Shown here piece by piece: positions 1 through 7,622 of a stretch of 31,436 nt of DNA. The notes under the pieces are model-generated. The model ran no database searches. It had not been told where the DNA came from and worked only from the letters and a program-made list of their open reading frames with translations. The number at the start of each line of letters is the position of its first letter. The first letter of the stretch is position 1. The translations under genes and the position numbers were made by a program. This DNA comes from Verrucomicrobia bacterium 12-59-8 (lineage in GTDB: Bacteria; Verrucomicrobiota; Verrucomicrobiae; Verrucomicrobiales; Verrucomicrobiaceae): assembly GCA_002279765.1 (NCBI GenBank), contig NCCR01000124.1, positions 1-31,436 on the forward strand. The letters are read 5' to 3'.

Positions 1-1
1 T

Positions 2-1324
2 TTCAACGAGCTCCATGTGGTGGAAAACCTCCTCCGCACCGTCAGCGCCCTGGACTACCCCCGCGACCGCCTGCAGATCCAGGTGCTGGACGACTCCACC
101 GACGAAACCGCCGCCCACGCCGAGGAGCTTTCCGCGAACCTGAAGGCCCAGGGCTTCGACATCGAGTACCGCCACCGCACCAACCGCGATGGCTTCAAAG
201 CTGGCGCGCTGGACGAGGGCATGGCCTCCGCCAAGGGCGAGTACATCTGCATTTTCGACGCCGATTTCCAGCCCGCCCCGGACTACCTCAAGCAGGTGAT
301 CCACCACTTCACCGACGAAAAGGTCGGCATGGTGCAGGCGCGCTGGGGGCACCTGAACAAGAATTTTTCCCTCCTCACCAAGCTGCAGGCCCTGTTTCTG
401 GACGGCCACCTCGTGCTGGAGCAGACCGCCCGCAGCCGCCGTGGCGAGTTCCTCAACTTCAACGGCACCGCCGGCATCTGGCGCAGAGCCGCCATCGAAA
501 ATGGCGGCGGCTGGCAGCATGACACCCTCACCGAAGACCTGGACCTCAGCTATCGCGCGCAGCTCAAAGGCTGGAAATTCATCTACCTCAAGGACGTCGT
601 CGTCCCCGCCGAGCTCCCGCCAGACATGGACGGCTTCAAGAGCCAGCAGCACCGCTGGACCAAGGGCTCCATCCAGGTGTGCAAAAAGACCCTCGGCAAC
701 GTGTGGCGCAGCGACATCCCGCTGAGCCTGAAGATCGAGGCCACCTCCCACCTCACGTCCAATTTCGCCTACCTGCTGACCCTCTGCACCCTGGTGCTGA
801 TGTACCCCGCGAATTTCGTGATGGGCAGCAGCTGGCACAAGGCCGTCTTCGTCGATGTGCCCGTGTTCTTCTTCGCTTCCCTCAGCGTCATCATCTTTTA
901 CATGACCGCGCAGGGTGCCCAGGGCCGCTGGGGCTGGCTCAAAACGCTGCCGTATGTGCCCATGCTGCTCGCCCTCGGCATCGGCATGAGCATCAACAAC
1001 GGCAAGGCCGTGCTGGAGGCGCTGCTCAATCAGTCGTCCGAATTCGTCCGCACGCCGAAGTATGGCATGGAAAACAAAGCGCAGGCCTCCAAGCAGCGCT
1101 CCCGCTACAAGGCCGGCAAATCCATCGCCCTTTGGATCGAAGTCGCCCTCACCGGTTACTTCGGCTGGATGATCGCCCTCGCCGCCCAGCGCGGCCAGTG
1201 GGGCAGCATCCCCTTCCTGCTGCTGTTCTTCTTCGGCTTCGGGTACGTGGCGTCGGGATCGCTGATGAAGCGGTTTTCGATGTCTGCGTTTCAGGCGCCG
1301 CAGCCGGTGCCGGTGGAGGTGTGA
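2..1324 (+). CDS. Membrane GT2-family glycosyltransferase (cellulose-synthase-like), 5' end missing
   Basis: Processive-type family 2 glycosyltransferase that should use a nucleotide-sugar donor at the inner face of the cytoplasmic membrane. The reading frame is already open at base 2 and the residues before the first GTG (17) are typical of the family (FNELHVVENLL), so the start lies upstream of the window. Visible GT-A motifs in order: VLDDSTDE (about base 83), the metal-binding DAD in FDADFQP (about 260), TEDLDLSYR with the catalytic-base-type acidic residue (about 530), and the QQHRW form of QxxRW (about 645). The C-terminal part has about five hydrophobic segments (around 755-830, 860-910, 945-990, 1125-1185 and 1210-1260). 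No PilZ domain is seen. Polymer product unknown; beta-mannan, glucan or a glycolipid headgroup are all possible. Family assignment is secure, substrate is not. Confidence 0.9.
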   Translation, partial: FNELHVVENLLRTVSALDYPRDRLQIQVLDDSTDETAAHAEELSANLKAQGFDIEYRHRTNRDGFKAGALDEGMASAKGEYICIFDADFQPAPDYLKQVIHHFTDEKVGMVQARWGHLNKNFSLLTKLQALFLDGHLVLEQTARSRRGEFLNFNGTAGIWRRAAIENGGGWQHDTLTEDLDLSYRAQLKGWKFIYLKDVVVPAELPPDMDGFKSQQHRWTKGSIQVCKKTLGNVWRSDIPLSLKIEATSHLTSNFAYLLTLCTLVLMYPANFVMGSSWHKAVFVDVPVFFFASLSVIIFYMTAQGAQGRWGWLKTLPYVPMLLALGIGMSINNGKAVLEALLNQSSEFVRTPKYGMENKAQASKQRSRYKAGKSIALWIEVALTGYFGWMIALAAQRGQWGSIPFLLLFFFGFGYVASGSLMKRFSMSAFQAPQPVPVEV

Positions 1325-1373
1325 GGTTTGTTGAAGCTGCGCGAAAACGCGCATGAGGTGGGAGAGCTGAAAC

Positions 1374-2090
1374 TCAACCGTTCTCGTTTACAGCAGCAAG
1401 CCGTTGAAGCGTGACTTCCCATGGAATGACCGGCCCCACCGATTCTTTGAGACGGTAAAGCTCCACATCCACCGGGCGAAGCCCTTCAATGGCAAGAATG
1501 AAATTGCCCTCATGCGTGTCCACCATGACCAGCCCATCTTCCTGGCGCACCCAGGCACCGGATTGATACTCGAAGGCGGCTGCCCGCAGCCAGCGGTTGA
1601 TCTCGCGCTGGTCTGGATTGGGTGATTCTGGATCTGCCGCAGGCACAAACGGCTGCTGCATGACAATGCGCAATCCTTCCGCTGTGGGAATCACCGCAAC
1701 CAGTTCTGCACAATCACCAAACGCCACATTGGCCAGGTGCCAGCGCTCCAGATAATGCAACGGTGTTACCTTGGGAATGCGGTCACGTCCATTGCGCAGA
1801 CGCAGCTCCGGCTCGGTCACTTTGATCAGCACCCCGGGATCACTTGGATCCTGAAACACCTCATGCTCATTGCCACCTTCTAGGGCAGAAAGCAGTGAGA
1901 GCCATTCTTCTGACGAAACAAGGCCGTGGCCTTCGGCGAAACGAAGTAGGGCTCCGTAGGCACCACCTGCCCCAGCTTCCGGCGCTGTCTCGCGCTGGCC
2001 TTGAACTGCTTCATCACCTGCGCGTGCGTCACCACGGAGGGCCGTGATGGCAGCGAAGAGGAGGCTGGAGGCTCTGAACTCATTTGGCAT
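1374..2090 (-). CDS. Stand-alone polyvalent-protein-type kinase-like protein
   Basis: The 238-residue product resembles the Ser/Thr/Tyr kinase-like domain found in phage and plasmid polyvalent proteins. Supporting segments are GGNEHEVF followed by GVLIKVTEPE (nucleotide-loop and lysine region, about residues 72-92), TPLHYLERWHLAN, a GLRIVMQQPFV stretch, and VDTHEGNFI near residue 190, which resembles a catalytic-loop/metal-binding DxxxxN motif. Members normally occur as modules of very large mobile-element proteins; here it is free-standing next to a transposase. The first about 40 residues are low-complexity and could be read in another frame: an overlapping 67-residue reading starts at 2083. 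The true start is therefore uncertain, and a frameshift near the N-terminus is possible. Substrate and role are unknown. Confidence 0.65.
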   Translation of the reverse strand: MPNEFRASSLLFAAITALRGDARAGDEAVQGQRETAPEAGAGGAYGALLRFAEGHGLVSSEEWLSLLSALEGGNEHEVFQDPSDPGVLIKVTEPELRLRNGRDRIPKVTPLHYLERWHLANVAFGDCAELVAVIPTAEGLRIVMQQPFVPAADPESPNPDQREINRWLRAAAFEYQSGAWVRQEDGLVMVDTHEGNFILAIEGLRPVDVELYRLKESVGPVIPWEVTLQRLAAVNENG

Positions 2091-2183
2091 CGAAGGACGA
2101 AGACATCATAGATGTCAATGATCTTGGACGCATTGCAAGCCGGAGCGTAGTCGCAAGCCTAGGGCTGCCTGCTTGAGATCGAA

Positions 2184-2291
2184 AGCGCGTAGCGCTGGCA
2201 TAACGGTAGCCGTGGGTGCCAACCCACGGTAGGCCGACAACCCGCCGTTGCCAGAACGGTGGAACCGCGTAGCGGTGACACAAATCTCCGC
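2184..2291 (+). repeat. REP doublet, left unit of the RAYT element
   Basis: Three palindromes in order: agcgcgtagcgct (2184-2196), ccgtgggtgccaacccacgg (2210-2229, 8-bp arms) and accgcgtagcggt (2264-2276), followed by the conserved tail gacacaaatctccgc. Arms are perfect, so each could fold as a hairpin in single-stranded DNA, the form recognised by Y1 transposases. Confidence 0.9.
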
Positions 2292-2309
2292 ACACCCATC
2301 GCCTCCGCC

Positions 2310-2759
2310 ATGGCCAATACCTACACGCAGATCCTGTATCACATCGTGTTCTCCACCAAGGAGCGTGCCACGGTTCTGCGGGAAATCCGGCGCGAGGAAT
2401 TTTTTCGCTACGTCTGGGGCGTCCATCAGGGCCTGAACTGCCACCTTCATCGCATCAACGCGATGGATGACCACGTTCACATCCTGATGGCGTTGCATAC
2501 CTCGCTTTCACTGGCGGATTACATGCGCGAATTGAAGGCTAACACCAGCCGCTGGATCAGCCAGGAAGGTATCTTTCCCGGATTCAACGGCTGGCAGGAC
2601 GGCTACGGTGCCTTCACGATTTCGGTTCGCGAGAAGGACGCCGTGATTAGTTACATCAAGGACCAGCAGGTGCATCATCAGCAGATAGATTATCTGGGGG
2701 AATTGCGCCGCATGCTGGATGAGGCCCGGATCAAATACGACGACCGATACATCGCGTGA
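2310..2759 (+). CDS. IS200-like REP-associated tyrosine transposase (Y1 family)
   Basis: Single-strand transposase/nuclease of the Transposase_17 (Y1_Tnp) family, 149 residues. The HUH metal site is HVHILM (about residue 54) after DD, and the catalytic tyrosine is in the family-typical WQDGYGAFTIS (about residue 97). The C-terminal YIKDQQVHHQ segment is also typical. I place the start at the ATG at 2310 (MANTYTQILYHIVFSTK), because the upstream in-frame ATG at 2259 is only the translation of the adjacent REP repeat. The gene ends 18 bp before the right REP unit. RAYTs are usually single-copy domesticated enzymes that process their REPs. The open frame and intact motifs suggest it is, or recently was, functional. 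Confidence 0.92.
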   Translation: MANTYTQILYHIVFSTKERATVLREIRREEFFRYVWGVHQGLNCHLHRINAMDDHVHILMALHTSLSLADYMRELKANTSRWISQEGIFPGFNGWQDGYGAFTISVREKDAVISYIKDQQVHHQQIDYLGELRRMLDEARIKYDDRYIA

Positions 2760-2777
2760 ATGTGAGCGCGGGGTGGC

Positions 2778-2885
2778 GCGGAGGTTTGTGTCACCGCTAC
2801 GCGGTTCCACGGATTTTGACGGGCATTGGCCACGCAGTTCCGTGGGTTGGCACCCACGGCTACCGTTATGCCAGCGCTACGCGCT
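2778..2885 (-). repeat. REP doublet, right unit of the RAYT element (inverted)
   Basis: Inverted counterpart of 2184-2291: accgctacgcggt (about 2793-2805), ccgtgggttggcacccacgg (2840-2859) and agcgctacgcgct (2873-2885). Same 108-bp length and same hairpin order when read on the minus strand. A truncated extra copy of the end (ccgttatgccagcgctacg) follows at about 2922-2940. Confidence 0.9.
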
Positions 2886-2921
2886 TCCTGAGTCGAGCCG
2901 CGAAGCAGGCGCAGCGTTAAA

Positions 2922-2945
2922 CGGTTATGCCAGCGCTACGCACTA
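2922..2945 (-). repeat. Partial REP end, duplicated
   Basis: The sequence gttatgccagcgctacg at the end of the right REP unit (about 2865-2881) recurs at 2924-2940 and then diverges, so it is a truncated tandem copy of the outer REP hairpin. It probably arose by local duplication. Confidence 0.7.
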
Positions 2946-3048
2946 TTGATGAGCCATGCCGCTGATTGCGTCATCGCAGAGCCTATGATTCAATCCATCA
3001 AACACCCCCGCGTAACTTTCCCCCGCACTCCGGGTTAACCCTGCCCAC

Positions 3049-4332
3049 ATGAAATCACTCTGCTGCGCCCTCGCTCTCGCCACTCCCACGCTGCTCTCTG
3101 CTGCCCCCACGGACTGGCCGCGCTTCCTCGGCCCCACCGGTGCGGCCATCGTCACGGATTCCAAAATCCCGCTGACGTGGAGCGACACGGAAAACCTGCT
3201 GTGGAAAGCGGACATGCCCGGCCCCGGTGCCTCCAGCCCCATCGTGCTGGGCGACAAGGTCTTTATCACCTGCTGGACCGGTTACGGCGACAAGCCGGGC
3301 GCGGACGACCTGAGCAAGCTCGTGCGGCATCTCCTCTGCCTCAGCCGTGCCGATGGCAAGGTGCTGTGGGATGCGCAGGTGCCCAGCGCTGCCGAGGAAG
3401 ACCCGTTCAAGGGCTTCATCACCGAGCATGGTTACGCCACCCACACCCCGGTGACCGATGGCGAGCGCGTGTACGTGTTCTTTGGCAAGAGCGGCGCGCT
3501 GGCCTTTGACCTCCAGGGCAAGCAGCTCTGGCAGACCTCCTGCGGCACCAGCTCCGGCCAGCGGCGCTGGGGTTCCGCAGCGAGTCCCATCGTGCATGGA
3601 AATCTGCTCATCGTGAACGCCAACGATGAGAGCCAGACCATCTTCGGTCTCGACAAAACCACCGGCAAAATCGTGTGGAAAGCCGAGGGCGATTTCGGCA
3701 TGGCCTACGGCACACCCAACATCCTCAAACGCGATGGCGTGGACGATCTCGTCATCGCCGTGCCGCAGGAGCTGTGGGGCATGAATCCTGACACCGGCAA
3801 GCTGCGCTGGTATGCCTCGCACGGCCTCACCGGAAACGTCTCCCCCTGTCTCGTCCCCGGCGGCGACACCGTCTATGTCTTCGGCGGCTTCCCCGCCACG
3901 CGCAGCACCGCCATCAAGCTCGGCGGCAAAGGCGATCTCGGTTCCAGTGCCATCCTGTGGAACAGCAGCTCCAGCTCCTACGTCCCCACGCCCATCCTCA
4001 AGGACGGCCACCTCTACGTCATCAACGACCAAGGATTCGCGATCTGCATCGACGCCAAAACCGGCGAGGACGTGTACCGCGAACGCGCCACCATGGGCTC
4101 ACGCGGCGGCGGCAAGCCCTTCTACGCCTCCCCCGTGCTCATCGGCGACAAGCTCATCTGCGTCTCCCGCCGCAACGGCACCTTCGTCCTCGCCGCCAAG
4201 CCCACCTACGAGTTGCTCAGCACCAACGAATTCGCCAGCGACACCACCCACTTCAACGGCACCCCTGCCGTCAGCGGCGACTTGCTGATTCTGCGCAGCA
4301 ACAAGGCGGTGTATTGCGTGGGCGTGAAGTAG
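3049..4332 (+). CDS. Exported PQQ-type beta-propeller repeat protein
   Basis: The 427-residue product starts with a signal peptide (MKSLCCALALATPTLLSAA) followed by DWPRFLGPTGAA, the usual opening of the WPxxxGPxxxG secreted PQQ-like propeller proteins abundant in Verrucomicrobiota and Planctomycetota. Repeated blade motifs of the form GxVFI / AxDxxTGKxxW are visible, for example LSRADGKVLW, FDLQGKQLW, LDKTTGKIVW, MNPDTGKLRW and IDAKTGEDVY, giving roughly seven to eight blades. It lacks the extra features of a quinoprotein dehydrogenase, so binding of PQQ is not implied; such proteins are mostly of unknown function, thought to act in the periplasm or as scaffolds. The start is the ATG just before the signal peptide. 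The length is normal. It is monocistronic or at the head of the plus-strand run. Confidence 0.88.
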   Translation: MKSLCCALALATPTLLSAAPTDWPRFLGPTGAAIVTDSKIPLTWSDTENLLWKADMPGPGASSPIVLGDKVFITCWTGYGDKPGADDLSKLVRHLLCLSRADGKVLWDAQVPSAAEEDPFKGFITEHGYATHTPVTDGERVYVFFGKSGALAFDLQGKQLWQTSCGTSSGQRRWGSAASPIVHGNLLIVNANDESQTIFGLDKTTGKIVWKAEGDFGMAYGTPNILKRDGVDDLVIAVPQELWGMNPDTGKLRWYASHGLTGNVSPCLVPGGDTVYVFGGFPATRSTAIKLGGKGDLGSSAILWNSSSSSYVPTPILKDGHLYVINDQGFAICIDAKTGEDVYRERATMGSRGGGKPFYASPVLIGDKLICVSRRNGTFVLAAKPTYELLSTNEFASDTTHFNGTPAVSGDLLILRSNKAVYCVGVK

Positions 4333-4643
4333 CACAAAGAAGTTTGCCGTTGTTGGCAATTGTTACCAGAGCGCACGCATGAGCAGAAGCGCGGGTGGCC
4401 CTGCCCGCAAAAAGCACGCCCGCGCCCAGTCCAATAGGTTCTATACAACCTATTCTCACCGCGCCGCCACAATCAGTGCATCGCGCTCACCGCCAACCAT
4501 TGCAAACTCCCCACCCGCCCCCTCTCCTTTTCGCACCTGTTTCAGTCCTTTTGTGCTGCTCAGCTGCGGTTTCTCCTACGCAGCCCGTTTCGGCCCCAAA
4601 ACCACGGCGAAAGGCCGCACCACCCGCCGCGTAGTCCTTGGCC
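4333..4643. other. Intergenic gap with a short perfect palindrome
   Basis: About 310 bp without a convincing gene; the open frames here are low-complexity products of high GC. The one visible structure is a perfect inverted repeat, aataggtt-ctatac-aacctatt, at 4433-4454 (8-bp arms, 6-bp centre) in an AT-rich island. It could be an operator or a small hairpin. No T-tract follows it. Confidence 0.5.
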
Positions 4644-5672
4644 ATGATTCGCTCCCTGCTCTTCGTCGTCGGCGCTTCCGCGCTGTTCTCCCTCAACGCC
4701 AGCGCCCAGCACATCCGCGCCGGCATCATCGGCCTCGACACCTCCCACGTGCTCGCCTTCACCAAGACGCTGAACGAAACGCCGCAGAAGCCGGAGGTCA
4801 TGGGCGTGCGCCTTGTGGCGGCTTATCCGCAGGGCTCCAAGGACATCGAGGGCAGCACCAAGCGCGTGCCGGAATACACCGAGAAGGTCAAGGCCCTAGG
4901 CGTGGAGATCGTGCCCAGCATCCATGACCTGCTCGACAAAGTGGATGTCGTCTTCCTCGAATCCAACGACGGCCGCGTACACCTGGAGCAGGTGCTGCCC
5001 TGCATCGAGGCGCACAAGCCGGTCTTCCTCGACAAACCCATCGCGGGCACCTTGGTCGATGCGATCAAGATTCTCGATGCTTCCAAAGCAGCCAGCATTC
5101 CCGTGTTTTCCTCGTCCTCCCTGCGCTTTGGCAAAGGCACGCAGGCCGTGCGCGGCGGCAGCATTGGCCAGGTGAAGCAGGCCAGCACCACCAGCCCGGC
5201 CAGCCTGGAGGAGCACCACCCCGATCTTTTCTGGTATGGCATCCACGGCGTGGAGTCTCTCTTCACCGTCATGGGCACCGGCTGCCAGAGCGTGAAGCGC
5301 GGCACCGTCATGGAGGAGGTCACCACCGTGGACAAGGTCACCAAACAGGAGACCAAGGAAACCGTCAGCCGCATCACCGTCACCGGCACCTGGGCAGGCG
5401 GCCGCACCGGCACCTTCACCGAAGCCAAAGGCTACGGCGGCAAGGCCATTGGCGACAAGGGCGAGGCCGCCATCGGCACCTACGACGGCTACGATCCCCT
5501 GCTCTACTCCATCGTGCATTTCTTCCGCACCGGCGTCGCTCCTGTGAGCCCTGAAGAAACCCTCGAAATCTACGCCTTCATGGAGGCCGCCGACGAAAGC
5601 AAACGCCGCGGCGGAGCCGAAGTCACCCTCAAGGAGGTGATGGACAAAGCTCTGGCCGAAGCGCGCAAGTAG
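4644..5672 (+). CDS. Exported Gfo/Idh/MocA-family oxidoreductase
   Basis: NAD(P)-dependent oxidoreductase family protein, 342 residues from the ATG at 4644; a TTG two codons earlier is less likely. A signal peptide (MIRSLLFVVGASALFSLNASA) precedes a Rossmann-type start, RAGIIGLDTSHVLAF, where family members usually have GxGxxG. The conserved DKPIAGT (family EKP motif) is near residue 127, within LESNDGRVHLEQVLPCIEAHKPVFLDKPIAGT. The C-terminal sheet domain ends in a typical helix (ETLEIYAFMEAADES). Secreted Gfo/Idh/MocA proteins are expanded in this phylum and probably act on sugars in the periplasm; the substrate is unknown. A family role in sugar oxidation or glycoside cleavage is possible. 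Confidence 0.85.
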   Translation: MIRSLLFVVGASALFSLNASAQHIRAGIIGLDTSHVLAFTKTLNETPQKPEVMGVRLVAAYPQGSKDIEGSTKRVPEYTEKVKALGVEIVPSIHDLLDKVDVVFLESNDGRVHLEQVLPCIEAHKPVFLDKPIAGTLVDAIKILDASKAASIPVFSSSSLRFGKGTQAVRGGSIGQVKQASTTSPASLEEHHPDLFWYGIHGVESLFTVMGTGCQSVKRGTVMEEVTTVDKVTKQETKETVSRITVTGTWAGGRTGTFTEAKGYGGKAIGDKGEAAIGTYDGYDPLLYSIVHFFRTGVAPVSPEETLEIYAFMEAADESKRRGGAEVTLKEVMDKALAEARK

Positions 5673-5752
5673 CCGCGCTGTCGGCGTGAGCACCACCCCG
5701 CATGACAGGTGAAAACGTCACCGGTCCGTGGCTTTGTGTCTGCGGGTTGCAA

Positions 5753-5777
5753 AGCGAAAGAGTCCCTTTCTTTCGCT
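5753..5777 (+). terminator. Possible stem-loop terminator after the Gfo/Idh/MocA gene
   Basis: A nine-base perfect stem, agcgaaaga / tctttcgct (5753-5761 and 5769-5777) with a seven-base loop, lies 80 bp after the stop. It is followed by caaatttgtt, a poor T-tract, so it may be only a stabilising hairpin in the htrA leader. Confidence 0.3.
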
Positions 5778-5865
5778 CAAATTTGTTCAACATTCCAGGC
5801 GTCACTACGTCTGTAAGTCATGCGCTCCTCCAAGAACCGCTGAAAAATCCCAACCCAATACCCCC

Positions 5866-7551
5866 ATGAAGACTCAACCTCGCTTCTGCATCGCATTCAC
5901 CTGCGCCGGCATGCTGGCGGCAGGACTGCCCACCCTCCAGGCACAGCAGACCGCCACGCCCCCCCCTGTGCTGCCACCTGCGGACATGAAGGGTCCTCCG
6001 CCTCATTCCGACTTCACGGCCAAAATCATCACGGACAACAGCCCGCTGCCCAACAACGGCCAGCTGCAGATGAGCTACGCCAGCGTGGTCGATAAAATCC
6101 TGCCCAGCGTCGTCACCATCTATTCCTCCACGCCGATCAAAGCTCCAGGTGTGGACCAGATCCCGCCGCAGTTGCGTCCGTTCTTCTACCGCTTCTTCGG
6201 CGCACCCGGTGGCACCGATGGCCTCGGCGAGATGAACGAGGATGACGAGCCCACGCCGAATCCGCGCCGCCGCGGCCAGCAGCCCCAGCGCCCGCAGCAG
6301 CCCCCTGAGGATGACGCCCATCAGGAGCGCGGTGTCGGCTCCGGCATGATCATCACGCCAGACGGCTACATCATCACCAACAACCACGTCGTGGCGGATG
6401 CCAAAAAGATCGAGGTCGCCGTGGACGACAATGGCACCACCCGGACCTACAAGGCGGAGGTCATCGGCACAGATCCGCTCACGGATGTCGCGCTCATCAA
6501 GATCGACGCCACCGGCCTCAAGCCCGCCACGCTGGGAGACAGCGCCAAGCTGCGCGTGGGGGACATCGTGCTCGCCGCCGGTGCGCCGATGGAGCTCAGC
6601 CGCTCCGTCACCCAGGGCATCGTCAGCGCCCTGGGCCGCAGCAATGAGGGCATCGTCGGGAAGGGCAATGGCCGCGGCGGCCGCGTCCAGGGCTACGAAG
6701 ACTTCATCCAGACCGATGCCTCCATCAATCCCGGCAACTCCGGCGGACCGCTGGTGGACGGCCTGGGCCGCGTCGTCGGCATCAGCACCGCCATCCTCTC
6801 CCGCACCGGCATGAATGCCGGCATCGGCTTTGCCATTCCGATCAACATGGCGCTCCACATCGTCGAAGACCTGCTGGACGACGGTGCCGTGCAGCGCGGC
6901 TTCCTCGGCGTGCAGATCACCGACCTCGACAGCGCTCTGGCGGAACGCCTCGGCTTCAAGGAGCAGGGCGGCGCAGTCGTCATGATGGTCGGCGCAGGCT
7001 CACCCGCAGAAAAGGCTGGCATCCAGCTGGAAGACGTCATCGTGGCCATCAATGGTCAGAAAGTGGACAGCAGCAGCCGTCTGCGCCTCATCGTCAGCGG
7101 CACCAAGCCCGGCAGCCAGATCCCCATCGACGTCATGCGCGGCGGCAAACGCTTGACCCTGAACGCCACGCTGGAAGCCCTGCCCGAAGAGGCCCTGTCT
7201 GAGATCGGTGCCGGACAGCGTTCCATCCCACGCTCCGGCCCGGGCGGACTGACCAAAGAAAACATCGGTGAACTCGTCACCGGGGTCACCGTGCAGACGC
7301 TCACCCCCGCCCTGCGCGAACGCCATGACATCCCCGCCAGTGTGAGCGGCGTCATCGTCACCAAAGTCGAGGCCGACAGCGGTGCTGCTGCCAGGGGCCT
7401 CGAAGAAAGCGACATCATCACCCATGTGAACCGCAAATCGGTCGCCGATCCTACCGAAGCCCGCACCCTGGCCAAAAACAGTGACAAAACAGCCATGCTG
7501 CGCGTCTGGAGCAAAGGCGACACCAAGCTCCTCATGATCCCGAACAACTAG
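5866..7551 (+). CDS. Periplasmic serine protease/chaperone of the HtrA (DegP/Do) family
   Basis: ATP-independent periplasmic quality-control protease, 561 residues from the ATG at 5866, chosen because it starts a signal peptide (MKTQPRFCIAFTCAGMLAAG...LQAQ). The trypsin-like triad is visible: H174 in TNNHVVAD, D207 in TDPLTDVALIKID, and S292 in NPGNSGGPLVDG. Two PDZ domains follow (about residues 335-430 and 460-555); the first begins near RGFLGVQITDLD and the second covers the VTVQTLTPALRE...GVIVTKVEADSGAAARGL region. Oddities are a Pro/Gln/Arg-rich insertion (about 128-150) where DegP has its LA loop, and AAGAPMELSRSV in place of the usual AIGNPFGL before the oxyanion region. A strong terminator follows. 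Confidence 0.95.
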   Translation: MKTQPRFCIAFTCAGMLAAGLPTLQAQQTATPPPVLPPADMKGPPPHSDFTAKIITDNSPLPNNGQLQMSYASVVDKILPSVVTIYSSTPIKAPGVDQIPPQLRPFFYRFFGAPGGTDGLGEMNEDDEPTPNPRRRGQQPQRPQQPPEDDAHQERGVGSGMIITPDGYIITNNHVVADAKKIEVAVDDNGTTRTYKAEVIGTDPLTDVALIKIDATGLKPATLGDSAKLRVGDIVLAAGAPMELSRSVTQGIVSALGRSNEGIVGKGNGRGGRVQGYEDFIQTDASINPGNSGGPLVDGLGRVVGISTAILSRTGMNAGIGFAIPINMALHIVEDLLDDGAVQRGFLGVQITDLDSALAERLGFKEQGGAVVMMVGAGSPAEKAGIQLEDVIVAINGQKVDSSSRLRLIVSGTKPGSQIPIDVMRGGKRLTLNATLEALPEEALSEIGAGQRSIPRSGPGGLTKENIGELVTGVTVQTLTPALRERHDIPASVSGVIVTKVEADSGAAARGLEESDIITHVNRKSVADPTEARTLAKNSDKTAMLRVWSKGDTKLLMIPNN

Positions 7552-7580
7552 GACCTCAGCCTTCTGAACTGCCTTCATAA

Positions 7581-7614
7581 AGCCCGTGCATGAAGCTCAT
7601 GCACGGGCTTTTTT
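7581..7614 (+). terminator. Rho-independent terminator of the htrA-type gene
   Basis: A perfect 13-bp stem, agcccgtgcatga / tcatgcacgggct (7581-7593 and 7597-7609), with a three-base loop and six T (7609-7614). This is the strongest canonical plus-strand terminator in the window. The next gene begins only eight bases after the T-run. Confidence 0.93.
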
Positions 7615-7622
7615 GTGCCCGG

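Larger units (their letters stand above)
2184..2885 (+). mobile_element. RAYT element: REP-associated transposase flanked by inverted REP doublets
   Basis: A Y1 transposase gene sits between two palindromic units of identical length (2184-2291 and 2778-2885, 108 bp each) in opposite orientation. Each unit has three hairpins: agcgcgtagcgct, ccgtgggt-NNNN-acccacgg and accgcgtagcggt. Reading the right unit on the minus strand reproduces the left unit, with divergence mainly in the stretch between the second and third hairpins. This is the organisation expected of a RAYT with its cognate REP/BIME sequences. Related units without a transposase occur at 16371-16560 and 27889-28165. Confidence 0.85.

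Noticed and set aside
3055..4032. Antisense frame of 325 codons opposite the PQQ-type propeller gene
   Set aside because: No motifs and biased composition; the plus strand has repeated blade signatures.
4379..4927. Plus-strand frame of 182 codons crossing into the oxidoreductase gene
   Set aside because: Arg/Pro/Ala-rich and overlaps the well-supported signal peptide and Rossmann start in another frame.
5818..6858. Antisense frame of 346 codons opposite the htrA-type gene
   Set aside because: Same cause: antisense to an unmistakable protease with intact triad and PDZ domains.
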